From: JAEMQF01 sp963791595
GTDB lineage: Bacteria > Pseudomonadota > Gammaproteobacteria > Burkholderiales > Burkholderiaceae_C
Length of the DNA stretch: 64,000 bases
NCBI GenBank assembly: GCA_963791595.1
Contig: CAWBTF010000034.1
Span: 124,001-188,000 of the forward strand
Direction: 5' to 3'
Below are positions 38,161-45,579 of this stretch, piece after piece (position 1 is the stretch's first letter; each line of letters starts with the position of its first letter). A program made the translations under genes and the position numbers. Below the pieces are notes generated by a model. That model made no database searches. It worked only from the letters and a program-made list of their open reading frames with translations, and had not been told where the DNA came from.

Positions 38161-38213
38161 AAGCCAATTGAGTCTGGCCGGCAGGCCCTGCAGGCCTTGA
38201 AGTTCCGCGGGCT
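38161..38213. repeat. 53-bp dispersed repeat, copy 1
   Basis: The stretch beginning AAGCCAATTGAGTCTG and ending TTCCGCGGGCTT recurs with a few changes at 47870-47922. Each copy is near a brnTA copy, on opposite sides of it. A Uma2 3'-end remnant follows this copy (38216-38253, resembling the start of 40344-40949). Confidence 0.7.
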
Positions 38214-38272
38214 TCCCCGGCGCAAACCTCGTCCCACCCCATGCTCAACCCCGGGCCTCAGGCGGGCTGCGC

Positions 38273-38539
38273 CTACGAAACTCGAAGTTCTTCGCGAAGC
38301 ACCCGTCGCAACGTCGCAACCGTCAGCGGCTTGCTTTCTGACTTGGTCTTCTTGGAACTTGCGAGTGCCTTTCGCAAGAGCGCATTGATCAGGGTCTGGT
38401 ACCCAACGCCCTCGGCCTCTGCCTGCGCGCGAAAGTGCTCAATGACATCGTCATCCAGCATGATCGTGATTCGGGTCTTTCCCGGAGACGGAATGACCGC
38501 CCCGCGCTTTGCCTTGCTGAAGTCGTATTCGTCACGCAT
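38273..38539 (-). CDS. BrnA-like antitoxin, copy 1
   Basis: An 88-residue antitoxin: DYDFSKAKRGAVIPSPGKTR-like start, then ITIMLDDDVIEHFRAQAEAE and VGYQTLINALLRKAL, the BrnA ribbon-helix-helix. It binds and neutralises BrnT and represses the brnTA promoter. Nearly identical copies are at 45049-45315 and 47428-47694. Its partner toxin gene just upstream is damaged here. Confidence 0.85.
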   Translation of the reverse strand: MRDEYDFSKAKRGAVIPSPGKTRITIMLDDDVIEHFRAQAEAEGVGYQTLINALLRKALASSKKTKSESKPLTVATLRRVLREELRVS

Positions 38540-38694
38540 GGTATCGATCTGCCTCGCCACGACTGGCCTTGCGAGCGGAAATGACGCGCGTCCGCTCTCC
38601 ACGCTGAGTGTGAACGACCACAAGCACTCTCCCCAGAGCATCCATTCCCAAGGTGACGAAGCGATGCTCGCCCCGGGAGTCGGGGTCTTCGGTC
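38532..38694 (-). pseudogene. BrnT toxin, copy 1, lacking its N-terminus
   Basis: The 3' two thirds of brnT (EDPDSRGEHRFVTLGMDALG, then VLVVVHTQRGERTRVISARK) are present. At about 38694 the sequence jumps straight to the GTCACGCGACATTATGCATA that lies upstream of the intact gene at 45574. About 100 bases with the start codon and N-terminus have been deleted. Confidence 0.8.
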
Positions 38695-38741
38695 ACGCGA
38701 CATTATGCATACATAATGCATATTCGCCGCAGTACCCGCGG

Positions 38742-38793
38742 TCGCGCAGCGCGAAGCGCTGCATGTGGCGAGGTTGCTGGAGAGATTGTTGTA
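38742..38793 (+). pseudogene. Duplicated 3' end of the FAD/Fe-S dehydrogenase
   Basis: This stretch encodes AQREALHVARLLERLL and a stop, the same C-terminus as the dehydrogenase ending at 37123, with about nine base differences in fifty. It is only the 3' end. Nothing upstream of it matches the dehydrogenase. It marks one edge of a 1.6-kb segment with Uma2, TacAT and brnTA genes. Confidence 0.75.
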
Positions 38794-38848
38794 GCGCGAC
38801 TTGGCGGCGATTACCGAGTTCGTACCGGTGTCCGCCGCTCGGAAGGAA

Positions 38849-39268
38849 TCACACCACGGACAAACGAATCTCCCGACCCAGACTCCGTGCCGCACTTTCC
38901 AGGTGCTCCATGCGGCTGGCGTGATTGAGATCGAGCAGGCGATCGACCTGAGGCATGTGCCAACCCAGACGGCGCGCGAGTTCGGACTTCTTCACCCCTT
39001 GCGCCAACATCTCGGCGTAGATTGCAAGCTTGGCGGACTCCAGCACGCTCGGCCGAACGACGGGTTGACCTCGCTTTGCCTTGCTGGGTACAGGCAGCGG
39101 CCGGCGATCCTCGACATAGAACGAGAGAGCGGCTTCAAGTGCCTCAACCGCATACAGCAAGGCCTCTTCGCGGTCTTCGCCTTGAGTGATGGCCTCGGGC
39201 ACGTCTGGGAACGTGACAACGAATCCACCTTCCGCTTGCGCTTTGACAACCGCCGGATAGTCAAACAT
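38849..39268 (-). CDS. hicB: HicB antitoxin with HTH domain
   Basis: A 139-residue protein. The N-terminal HicB fold (MFDYPAVVKAQAEGGFVVTF, EDREEALLYAVEALEAAL) is joined to a C-terminal Xre-like HTH (VKKSELARRLGWHMPQVDRL). It should neutralise HicA and repress the promoter. The hicA frame lies directly upstream (39272-39450) but is frameshifted, so this antitoxin may have no active partner at this locus. Confidence 0.9.
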   Translation of the reverse strand: MFDYPAVVKAQAEGGFVVTFPDVPEAITQGEDREEALLYAVEALEAALSFYVEDRRPLPVPSKAKRGQPVVRPSVLESAKLAIYAEMLAQGVKKSELARRLGWHMPQVDRLLDLNHASRMEHLESAARSLGREIRLSVV

Positions 39269-39271
39269 GTG

Positions 39272-39450
39272 TCACTTCCCCTTCAGGCCAAGCTGCTTCT
39301 TGATGCCCTCGACCGTGCCGGTTTTCAACTCGGTGGCATGCATCGGCAATACCGACTGCCGACCGTTCAGAAACACAGATGAGAGCCCTTACCCTGGACG
39401 AACGTGGCGCCTTGCTTGGCCAGCCAGCGCTTGAATTCGTTCGAGTTCAC
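39272..39450 (-). pseudogene. hicA: HicA toxin, frameshifted
   Basis: From a GTG at 39450 the frame reads VNSNEFKRWLAKQGATFVQG, then KGSHLCF and stop. In another frame it continues FLNGRQSVLPMHATELKTGT and VEGIKKQLGLKGK. Together these make a complete HicA. The 179-nt length is not a multiple of three. The break falls exactly at the catalytic region KGSH, where family members have a few more residues. The RNase is therefore probably not made. Confidence 0.8.
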
Positions 39451-39608
39451 GTTCGAAGACTAAACAGTTCTGTTGCATTCGTCAAGCCGCAGCATCGGCC
39501 GGCGGCTTCTTCCATGCTCCCCCAGATGCGCCAAGGGCCGCGTAGTCGCGCGGTGGCCTACCCGACGATTCATAATTGCCGGAATCGACCCCCCGACCGA
39601 ATCGAGCA

Positions 39609-40205
39609 ATGGGCCAAGCCGCAGAAATGTCCGCGATGACCGGCGCCGAATATCTGGCGTGGGAAGCCGCGCAGACCGAGCGCCACGAGTTCCTGAGTGG
39701 TGAAGTGTTTGCGATGGCTGGCGCGGAGGATCGGCACGTGACGGTCGGGCTGAATATCGCGATGGCGCTGCGCCAACACCTTGGCGGCACTCCGTGCCGC
39801 ACCTTCCTCACCGACATGAAGCTCCACGTCGCAGCCGCGAACAGCTATTTCTACCCCGACGCGATGGTCACCTGCAGCGCCGCCGATCTGGCCAGCCCAC
39901 TCGTCAAGTCAGAGCCCATCCTGCTGGCTGAAGTGCTGTCACCCAGCACCGCCGCCTACGACCGAGGCGAAAAGTTCGCACAGTACCGTCGCATTCCTAC
40001 GTTGCAGGAATTCATGCTGGTCGACGTAGACACCCGCCGCACCGACGTCTACCGCAAGGGAACCGACGGCATGTGGGTGTTGCACCCTTTCGACGCAGGC
40101 CAGACGGTGCACCTTGCGAGCGTGAACCTCGACATCACGGCGCAGGCCTTGTTCGCCGAGGTCGAGCTCGGTCCCGCATCCGCTTCGGCCATCCCACGCG
40201 GCTGA
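39609..40205 (+). CDS. Uma2 family endonuclease-like protein
   Basis: A 198-residue protein of the Uma2 (DUF820) family, restriction-endonuclease-like fold. It has GAEYLAWEAAQTERHEFLSG, YFYPDAMVTC with the metal-binding Asp, and LLAEVLSPSTAAYDRGEKF with Glu, the PD-(D/E)xK-type core. Role in the cell is not known; such genes are multicopy and mobile. ATG 39609 was chosen; in-frame ATGs occur at 39576 and further in. A remnant of a vapC 3' end (ATCGACCCGTTTCGGTGA, 40262-40279) follows it. Confidence 0.85.
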   Translation: MGQAAEMSAMTGAEYLAWEAAQTERHEFLSGEVFAMAGAEDRHVTVGLNIAMALRQHLGGTPCRTFLTDMKLHVAAANSYFYPDAMVTCSAADLASPLVKSEPILLAEVLSPSTAAYDRGEKFAQYRRIPTLQEFMLVDVDTRRTDVYRKGTDGMWVLHPFDAGQTVHLASVNLDITAQALFAEVELGPASASAIPRG

Positions 40206-40343
40206 AGCACCGCCTACCGCAACCGCGCCGCGTTGCTCGGCTGCCCCCGCCCGGCGATGTCATCGACCCGTTTCGGTGACGGTAGCAGAAGGTGAGGCGC
40301 GACTCGAAGCCGAGCCCACCGATCAATTGAGACTGGCCGGTGC

Positions 40344-40949
40344 CTAGGGCCTCAGCCCCACCCCAGCGTAAACCTCATCCCAGCCCAAGCTCAGCCCCAG
40401 GCCATCGAGCCGCAGGCTGGTGCCGCGCGGCCAGGGTTCGAGCGGTGTCCATGGCGCGTCGGCCGGCACGCGGTGGCAGGCCCAGGCAGCTTCTTCCAGG
40501 CTCGACAACAAGATGATGTGTTGCAGGCCCGCGAGCTGCCGATAGGCTGCCAACTTTTCGCCTCCGTCGAAGCGCTGGGTGCTCGGCGACAGCACTTCGA
40601 TGACGAGCCGCGCCTGGGTCAGTTCCACGGTTGTGACGGGGTCATCGATCCGTTCGCAATGAACCAGCACGTCCGGGTAGAAGACGGCATCGACCGCCTC
40701 GATGCGCAGGCGCATTTCGGTCATCTTCACGCTGCAAGGAGTCCCCTTGAGGGCCGAGTGAAGCGCAAAGCCCGCGTTGCGGATGAGGTCCGCGTGGACC
40801 GCGCTGCCACCCGCCATCCCGCGCGCGGGCTCACCCTGGATGGCGTAGATCACACCGTCCAGGTACTCGTGCTTGTAGCGGCTGGCATTCTCCAGCGCGA
40901 GATAGTCTTCCAGCTCGATGTAGGCCACGGCTTTCGAAGGTGTTCCCAT
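40344..40949 (-). CDS. Uma2 family endonuclease-like protein
   Basis: A 201-residue Uma2 protein. It has IELEDYLALENASRYKHEYL, VFYPDVLVHC and LVIEVLSPSTQRFDGGEKLA, the D...E.V core. It is a different subgroup from 39609-40205. Broken pieces of a close relative occur at 38216-38253, 45650-45732 and 49050-49251, so this may be the parent of those pieces. Confidence 0.88.
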   Translation of the reverse strand: MGTPSKAVAYIELEDYLALENASRYKHEYLDGVIYAIQGEPARGMAGGSAVHADLIRNAGFALHSALKGTPCSVKMTEMRLRIEAVDAVFYPDVLVHCERIDDPVTTVELTQARLVIEVLSPSTQRFDGGEKLAAYRQLAGLQHIILLSSLEEAAWACHRVPADAPWTPLEPWPRGTSLRLDGLGLSLGWDEVYAGVGLRP

Positions 40950-41038
40950 CGTCGGCTCCTCGTCAACTGAGCCGATGGTATCTCCCAGTCAACTCAATAC
41001 GGCTACTGCACGCTCTGCGGCGCGGCACGATTGCCTGC

Positions 41039-41150
41039 TCAAGACTGCAGCGCGCCCATCGGCACGCCTAGCGCGCGTGCAAGCTTCTTGAGGGTCGCCG
41101 CCGTGCCGGCGCGTTTGCCGCCCTCGATCTGGCTGACGTAAGGCTTGCAG
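41039..41150 (-). pseudogene. XRE-type HTH antitoxin, C-terminal remnant
   Basis: The frame reads KPYVSQIEGGKRAGTAATLK, KLARALGVPMGALQS, stop. This is the recognition helix and last helices of a Cro/XRE HTH domain. The N-terminal half is missing: at 41151 the DNA switches to the GH gene fragment on the opposite strand. Confidence 0.7.
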
Positions 41151-41580
41151 GGCGCAAGGCGTCGCGGCGCATTTCGAGAGTGCGCCGTCGCACACGCTGA
41201 GCGACGTGAAGTTCGAATCCAGCAACGCGTACGGCGCGGCGTTGGCCGTGTCGATGGACGGCCTGCCGCTGGCCACGTCTCGCAGCGTGCTGCTTCAATA
41301 CGCCACGCAGAGCCGGCCGAGCGGCTGGCAGGTAGCGCCCGCGTCGATACCCCTTCCCTCAGGCAAGCCCGCTCCCGGCTTCAAGGTCGCCGCGCATGGG
41401 CGTGCACCATGGCAAGTGGCGGCGGCGCAACTTCGGGTGACGATCAACAATCCGGGTCTGACCCGTGCGACCGCGCTCGACATGAACGGCATGCCGGCGG
41501 GCGAATTGCCCGTCGAGCGCGGCGCCCTCGGTGTGACTCTGGCCTTTCCCGCGAATGCGTTGTACGTCGTGTTGCGATGA
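41151..41580 (+). pseudogene. GH-like protein, C-terminal fragment (unit A)
   Basis: About 140 codons match the C-terminus of the large protein at 49359-51719 almost residue for residue (SDVKFESSNAYGAALAVSMD ... AFPANALYVVLR). There is no start and no catalytic domain. The junction at 41151 is to the XRE remnant. At 41575-41580 the usual TAG stop is replaced by TGA, because the end is fused at GCGAT to vapBC-type DNA. Confidence 0.85.
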
Positions 41581-41748
41581 ATGAGCGCTGAGTTCTTCAG
41601 CGTCGTGTTCGACACCACCCGGCCCGACGGCACGCCGCGCAAGCTGCTGGACGTGAGCCGGCTGAACGGGCTGGGCTGGTCGGCGAGCACCCCTCTGGAA
41701 CGGGGTTTGCGCACGTCGTGCGCCGAGTTTGTGGCCAAACGGGGATGA
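41581..41748 (+). other. Chimeric ORF: VapC N-terminus fused to fcl C-terminus
   Basis: A 55-codon open frame starts MSAEFFS, exactly the first seven codons of the PIN toxin at 43001. It then continues in frame as VVFDTTRPDGTPRKLLDVSR and the end of GDP-L-fucose synthase (GWSASTPLERGLR). It keeps the toxin's start site but none of its catalytic residues. Whether it is translated is unknown; it is best viewed as a recombination scar. Confidence 0.7.
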
Positions 41749-41773
41749 CTGCAGAGCTCGGTTGCTGCCTGCC

Positions 41774-42106
41774 TCAATGGGCAACCCGTTCCTGCAGCGC
41801 TTCTTGCGCGAGCGTATTGATGCTCTTGCCTTGAGCCTGCGCCTCGATGGCGAGCTTCTCATGGAGTTCGGGCGGGATGCGCAAGTTGAACTTGCCCGAG
41901 AAGCTGCGTCGCGGTTCAATGTTCTTTTCCTTGCACACTTCAAGAAAGACCCGAAGCGACTTCTTGAACTCGGCACGAAGCTCCTTCGGATTCTTGCCGT
42001 AGAAATCTGCGCCACCGCTGAGCCCCAGAATCTCGCCTCGAAAGAGGTCAAGTTCCTCGTCGTATTCGATCCTGGCGTGATACCCGTCAATCCTCATGAT
42101 GTTCAT
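41774..42106 (-). CDS. hicB: HicB-type antitoxin with RHH tail, copy 1
   Basis: A 110-residue antitoxin: MNIMRIDGYHARIEYDEELD with FRGEILGLSGGADFYG (HicB fold), and a C-terminal ribbon-helix-helix (KFNLRIPPELHEKLAIEAQA). Its ATG overlaps the stop of the hicA gene upstream as ATGA, the toxin-first order typical of hicAB. Copies at 46675-47007 and 52752-53084 look identical. Confidence 0.9.
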   Translation of the reverse strand: MNIMRIDGYHARIEYDEELDLFRGEILGLSGGADFYGKNPKELRAEFKKSLRVFLEVCKEKNIEPRRSFSGKFNLRIPPELHEKLAIEAQAQGKSINTLAQEALQERVAH

Positions 42107-42357
42107 GCTCCGACCCCGTGTTGCTCCAGCCACTTGCGGATGCTCGCCACTGCGCCCTTGTCGGTGTTCGGCGATGGATGCGGCCGGTGAAAGACTCGCA
42201 CTTCCTCAAACAGAACGACGGCCACGCGACTGCCTTCGCGTTCACTTACCTCAGCGCCCAGTTCAATGAACAGGGCCTCGATGTCACGCCACTGGACGTT
42301 GGCGCTCGTCGGTCGCGCGAAGATCAGTTCAAGAGTGCGCTGATGCCTCCGCTTCAT
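42103..42357 (-). CDS. hicA: HicA-type toxin, copy 1
   Basis: An 84-residue HicA mRNA interferase-like toxin: RRHQRTLELIFARPTSANVQ, then EALFIELGAEVSEREGSRVA, VFHRPHPSPNTDKGAVASIR with the catalytic His region, and a C-terminal WLEQHGV. Upstream on the minus strand GGTAC is directly repeated (rc of about 42370-42386), a possible operator. A same-sequence full copy is at 53081-53335 and an internally deleted one at 47004-47096. Confidence 0.9.
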   Translation of the reverse strand: MKRRHQRTLELIFARPTSANVQWRDIEALFIELGAEVSEREGSRVAVVLFEEVRVFHRPHPSPNTDKGAVASIRKWLEQHGVGA

Positions 42358-42440
42358 GCCGCAACAGTACCACAAACAGGTACCGCCGGCGGATCGTGCG
42401 CCTGCTCGAAGCCGCCAGCACCGTGCCGGGCAAAAGCCTG

Positions 42441-42683
42441 CCCGCGTCGATACACCTGCCCTCAGGCAAGCCCGCTCCCGGCTTCAAGGTCGCCGCGCAT
42501 GGGCGTGCACCATGGCAAGTGGCGGCGGCGCAACTTCGGGTGACGATCAACAACCCCAGCCTGACCCGTGCGACCGTGCTCGACATGAACGGCATGCCGG
42601 CGGGCGAATTGCCGATCGAGCGCGGCGCCCTCGGTGTGACGCTGGCGTTTCCTGCGAATGCGATGTACGTCGTGTTGCGATAG
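42441..42683 (+). pseudogene. GH-like protein, C-terminal fragment (unit B)
   Basis: Eighty codons from PASIHLPSGKPAPGFKVAAH to AFPANAMYVVLR and TAG, matching the end of the 49359-51719 protein. It is followed by CCTACGCAACTCGAAGTTC (about 42687-42705), the first bases of a brnA 3' end, which breaks off at about 42720. Confidence 0.85.
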
Positions 42684-42789
42684 AAGGCCTACGCAACTCG
42701 AAGTTCTTCGCGAAGCACGCACCGACAGCGTTGGGACATACGCTACTGCTGCGTACACTGTCTGCACAGCATCATCTGTTGCCGCACCC

Positions 42790-43011
42790 ATGAAGAACAT
42801 CACTCTCAGCGCCGAGGAATCCCTCATCGAAGCTGCTCGAGCACGTGCGCGCGCCGAGCAGACCACGTTGAATGAACAGTTCCGGCGTTGGCTCGCGGAC
42901 TATGCGCAGACCCGCGGGCGTCTGGACCGCTACGACGCTGTGATGCGGGGCTTGCGCGGCAAGCTGAAGGTGGGGCGCAAGCTCGGCCGCGAGGCGATGA
43001 ATGAGCGCTGA
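42790..43011 (+). CDS. VapB-like antitoxin
   Basis: A 73-residue protein: MKNITLSAEESLIEAARARA with EQTTLNEQFRRWLADYAQTR, an RHH/VapB-like DNA-binding antitoxin with a charged tail. Its stop overlaps the PIN toxin start (ATGAATGAGCGCTGA), a coupled arrangement typical of vapBC. Confidence 0.85.
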   Translation: MKNITLSAEESLIEAARARARAEQTTLNEQFRRWLADYAQTRGRLDRYDAVMRGLRGKLKVGRKLGREAMNER

Positions 43012-43834
43012 GTTCTTCAGCGACACGAACGTCTTCATCTATCACCTCGACGCCACCGATCGCCGAAAGAACAGGGCCGCGAATAGTATCGTTCGCGACG
43101 CGCTGGCCGCGGGCAATGCATGCATCAGTTCGCAGGTGGTGCAAGAGTGCCTCAACGTCGCGCTGCGCAAGGCCGAAGTGGCCTTGTCGCCGGCGGCGGC
43201 GCGCGACGATCTCGACGCGGTGCCGGCGCCGCTGATGCAGGTGACGGCGAGCGAGGCGCTCTACCATCGAGCGCTGGACGCGCAGGCGCGCTGGCGCTTC
43301 AGCTTCTACGATTCGCTCATTGTGGCCGGTGCAATGACAGCGGGCTGTCGCACCTTGCTAAGCGAGGACCTGCAACACGGGCAAACACTCGATAGTCTGA
43401 CGGTCATCGACCCGTTTCGGTGCAGGCAGCAGAAGGGCCGTCTGAGGCGCGTGGCCACTCAGTCAGTTCGACCGGCGCCTGCGCCGCGCGATGAATCCGA
43501 CTGGCAGTTCCTCGCCGCGATGCCGACCAACCTGTACGGCCCCGGCGACAACTACCGCTCGCAGAACAGCCACGTGATCCCGGCGCTGCTGCGCAAGTTT
43601 CACGAGGCCAAGCAACGCGGCGACAGAGCCGTCACCGTCTGGGGCACGGGCACACCGAGGCGAGAATTCCCCTACGCCGGCTGGGCGGCGAGCACCCCTC
43701 TGGAACGGGGTTTACGCACGGCGTACGCCGAGTTTGTGGCGACGCAGGTGGACTGCAGAGTCCGGATCATCGGTTTTCGCGAGTGCTCCAGATGCGAAGA
43801 ATGTGAAGCACATCGACAGCGATCGCGTATCTGA
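43001..43834 (+). CDS. VapC-type PIN toxin running on into fcl remnants
   Basis: The first 140 residues are a PIN-domain RNase: SDTNVFIYHLD (Asp), QVVQECLNVAL (Glu), SFYDSLIVAGA (Asp) and LLSEDLQHGQ. The normal end is VIDPFR followed by TGA, as preserved in the remnant at 40262-40279. Here the stop is replaced by TGCAGG, and the frame continues for 138 more codons. These include an internal piece of GDP-L-fucose synthase (DWQFLAAMPTNLYGPGDNYR, HVIPALLRKFHEAKQRGDRA) and its C-terminus (ASTPLERGLRTAYAEFVATQ). The tail may destabilise or simply hang on the toxin. Confidence 0.8.
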   Translation: MSAEFFSDTNVFIYHLDATDRRKNRAANSIVRDALAAGNACISSQVVQECLNVALRKAEVALSPAAARDDLDAVPAPLMQVTASEALYHRALDAQARWRFSFYDSLIVAGAMTAGCRTLLSEDLQHGQTLDSLTVIDPFRCRQQKGRLRRVATQSVRPAPAPRDESDWQFLAAMPTNLYGPGDNYRSQNSHVIPALLRKFHEAKQRGDRAVTVWGTGTPRREFPYAGWAASTPLERGLRTAYAEFVATQVDCRVRIIGFRECSRCEECEAHRQRSRI

Positions 43835-44042
43835 CTTCGTATTGCCCAGCAATCAGGCGGCGCACTTCCTCCGGGTGGAACTCTTCGAGCCTCAGACCCA
43901 GGCGCGGATTTATGGGAAGCCGATCGACGGCTTCGGTAATCGTCAGCACCGATTTCGCCGCCGCCTGAGGGTTGACATCTGCCAAGAACGCATGCAGGCG
44001 AGCAAGGTCACCCAGTGCCTTGCTTGTCCATTTCACTTGCAT
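43767..44042 (-). CDS. parE: ParE-like toxin
   Basis: A 91-residue RelE/ParE fold protein: MQVKWTSKALGDLARLHAFL, SVLTITEAVDRLPINPRLGL and RRLIAGQYEVRYAIAVDVLH-type core, ending ILRIWSTRENR. ParE toxins poison gyrase. It starts inside the antitoxin gene's end (10-base overlap). Its N-terminal third also occurs as fragments at 46490-46588 and 52567-52665, and its 3' end at 52082-52112. Confidence 0.88.
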   Translation of the reverse strand: MQVKWTSKALGDLARLHAFLADVNPQAAAKSVLTITEAVDRLPINPRLGLRLEEFHPEEVRRLIAGQYEVRYAIAVDVLHILRIWSTRENR

Positions 44043-44308
44043 TCAGGCAGAGGAAAGGGTTGCGAGGTCGCGAGGCTCTCGGCCCAAGCCTTGACTTCGG
44101 CGTGGTCGACCAGATACCCCGCGCTCGCGTCGGCCAAGGCTTCCTGCGTCAAGCGGTATCGCTCTTCTTCTTGCTCGACCCATGCCGCAAGTGCCTGCGT
44201 CACCACCCACCCACTCGAGCGTTCCATGCGCTTCGCGAGTGAGTCCACCCTGGCTGCGAGGGGTTCGGGTACCTGGGCGGTCAAGACGCGTGATTCAACG
44301 GATGACAT
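44033..44308 (-). CDS. CopG/ParD-like antitoxin
   Basis: A 91-residue protein: SSVESRVLTAQVPEPLAARV with SLAKRMERSSGWVVTQALAA, an RHH DNA-binding domain, and an acidic toxin-binding tail. It lies upstream of and overlaps the ParE-like toxin. ATG 44308 gives the compact form. ATG 44323 is an alternative. A shred of its 3' part recurs at about 52113-52180. Confidence 0.87.
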   Translation of the reverse strand: MSSVESRVLTAQVPEPLAARVDSLAKRMERSSGWVVTQALAAWVEQEEERYRLTQEALADASAGYLVDHAEVKAWAESLATSQPFPLPECK

Positions 44309-44404
44309 TTGAGCGACTCCCAATCAGAGCTCATCATTGCACAGCAGCAGCGAACTTCGCAAGCTCCACAACGGCAGGCGCACGGGTGCCGAAGGCGCAC
44401 CCTG

Positions 44405-44658
44405 CCGACGACATGGCCGATGCCTGCTTGTTCCTGATGCAGCTGCCCGACGAGCCGTTCACCGCCCTGCTGGGCAGCGATGAAGTGACCTCAGGCCGCT
44501 TCGAGCCACCGCTGGTCAACGTCGGCGTCGGCAGCGACATCACGATCCGCGAACTCGCCGCGCTGATCCAGCGCACCGTTGGCCACCAGGGCGAGATTGT
44601 TTTTGACGCGACCCAGCCCGACGGCACGCCACGCAAGCTGCTGGACGTGAGCCGGCTG
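44405..44658 (+). pseudogene. GDP-L-fucose synthase (fcl) internal fragment
   Basis: The frame reads ADDMADACLFLMQLPDEPFT, FEPPLVNVGVGSDITIRELA, VFDATQPDGTPRKLLDVSRL, the last third of an SDR-type GDP-4-keto-6-deoxymannose epimerase/reductase. There is no N-terminal nucleotide-binding motif. The fragment ends at the DUF1902/hicA-type remnant on the opposite strand. Confidence 0.75.
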
Positions 44659-44684
44659 TCGCACGCAACGTCCCCTCGGGAATA

Positions 44685-44891
44685 TCAATCGAAGATGTCA
44701 CGCGCAGTTGCCAACGAGTTTGCACCTGCACCCGTCTGTGCCTCGATCAGCTTCTTGGCCACATCACGCGCGATCTCAATGGTTTCCTGAATCGTGCGGC
44801 CTTGCGCTACCAGGCCCTGTACCTCATCGCTCGTGGCGAGGTACATCCCTTCAGGAAGCTTCTCGATGTGAAGCTGAATGACATGTTCCAC
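44685..44891 (-). CDS. DUF1902/HicB-like antitoxin, 3'-truncated (unit B)
   Basis: From GTG 44891, with GGGGG seven bases before it, the frame reads VEHVIQLHIEKLPEGMYLAT, SDEVQGLVAQGRTIQETIEI, ending ARDIFD. This is a short HicB-related antitoxin. The second copy (53769-55658) continues YPLIVAT, so this one lost seven residues. Its hicA-type partner is reduced to a DIPEGTLRA shred (about 44663-44690). Confidence 0.75.
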   Translation of the reverse strand: MEHVIQLHIEKLPEGMYLATSDEVQGLVAQGRTIQETIEIARDVAKKLIEAQTGAGANSLATARDIFD

Positions 44892-44985
44892 TTGAATACC
44901 CCCAAATCTGCGCGCGTCTATTCGGCCGTTCCGCAAACGCCGACCATTGTGTCTCAGTTGGCCATAGGCCATTCCATTGCCCTAG
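44892..44985. repeat. GH gene leader region, copy 1
   Basis: The stretch between the DUF1902 antitoxin start and the GH fragment matches 55659-55750 (for example CCATTGTGTCTCAGTTGGCC). In the second copy it leads into the N-terminus of a GH gene, so it is the original upstream region of that gene and probably contains divergent promoters. Here it is joined to the last 19 codons of the GH gene (44986-45042, ending AFPANAMYVVLR). Confidence 0.75.
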
Positions 44986-45048
44986 CGCCTTCGGTGCGAC
45001 GCTGGCGTTTCCCGCGAATGCGATGTACGTCGTGTTGCGATAGAAGGC

Positions 45049-45315
45049 CTACGAAACTCGAAGTTCTTCGCGAAGCACCCGTCGCAACGTCGCAACCGTC
45101 AGCGGCTTGCTTTCTGACTTGGTCTTCTTGGAACTTGCGAGTGCCTTTCGCAAGAGCGCATTGATCAGGGTCTGGTACCCAACGCCCTCGGCCTCTGCCT
45201 GCGCGCGAAAGTGCTCAATGACATCGTCATCCAGCATGATCGTGATTCGGGTCTTTCCCGGAGACGGAATGACCGCCCCGCGCTTTGCCTTGCTGAAGTC
45301 GTATTGGTCACGCAT
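45049..45315 (-). CDS. brnA: BrnA-like antitoxin, copy 2
   Basis: An 88-residue antitoxin, nearly identical to 38273-38539 (DQYDFSKAKRG instead of DEYDFSKAKRG). Its ATG lies within the last codons of brnT, so the pair is coupled. This is the only copy with an intact toxin partner in the window. Confidence 0.9.
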   Translation of the reverse strand: MRDQYDFSKAKRGAVIPSPGKTRITIMLDDDVIEHFRAQAEAEGVGYQTLINALLRKALASSKKTKSESKPLTVATLRRVLREELRVS

Positions 45316-45574
45316 GGTATCGATCTGCCTCGCCACGACTGGCCTTGCGAGCGGAAATGACGCGCGTCCGCTCTCCACGCTGAGTGTGAACGACCACAAG
45401 CACTCTCCCCAGAGCATCCATTCCCAAGGTGACGAAGCGCTGCTCGCCGCGGGAGTCAGGGTCTTCGATCGTCAGCGCCATGGGATCGCGAAGCGCCTGT
45501 TCAGCGTGGGCGAAACCGACACCGTGCTTGCGCAGATTGGCTCGAGCTTTTGACGGATCGAACTCGATGGTCAC
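45308..45574 (-). CDS. brnT: BrnT-like toxin, intact copy
   Basis: An 88-residue RelE-fold ribonuclease toxin: MTIEFDPSKARANLRKHGVG, FAHAEQALRDPMALTIEDPD, and the C-terminal VISARKASRGEADRYHA, the strongly conserved BrnT signature (ARKASRxE..Y). The start is GTG (45574). Upstream is a near-palindromic AT-rich site. Truncated versions lie at 38532-38694 and 47687-47865. Confidence 0.92.
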   Translation of the reverse strand: MTIEFDPSKARANLRKHGVGFAHAEQALRDPMALTIEDPDSRGEQRFVTLGMDALGRVLVVVHTQRGERTRVISARKASRGEADRYHA

Positions 45575-45579
45575 GCGAC

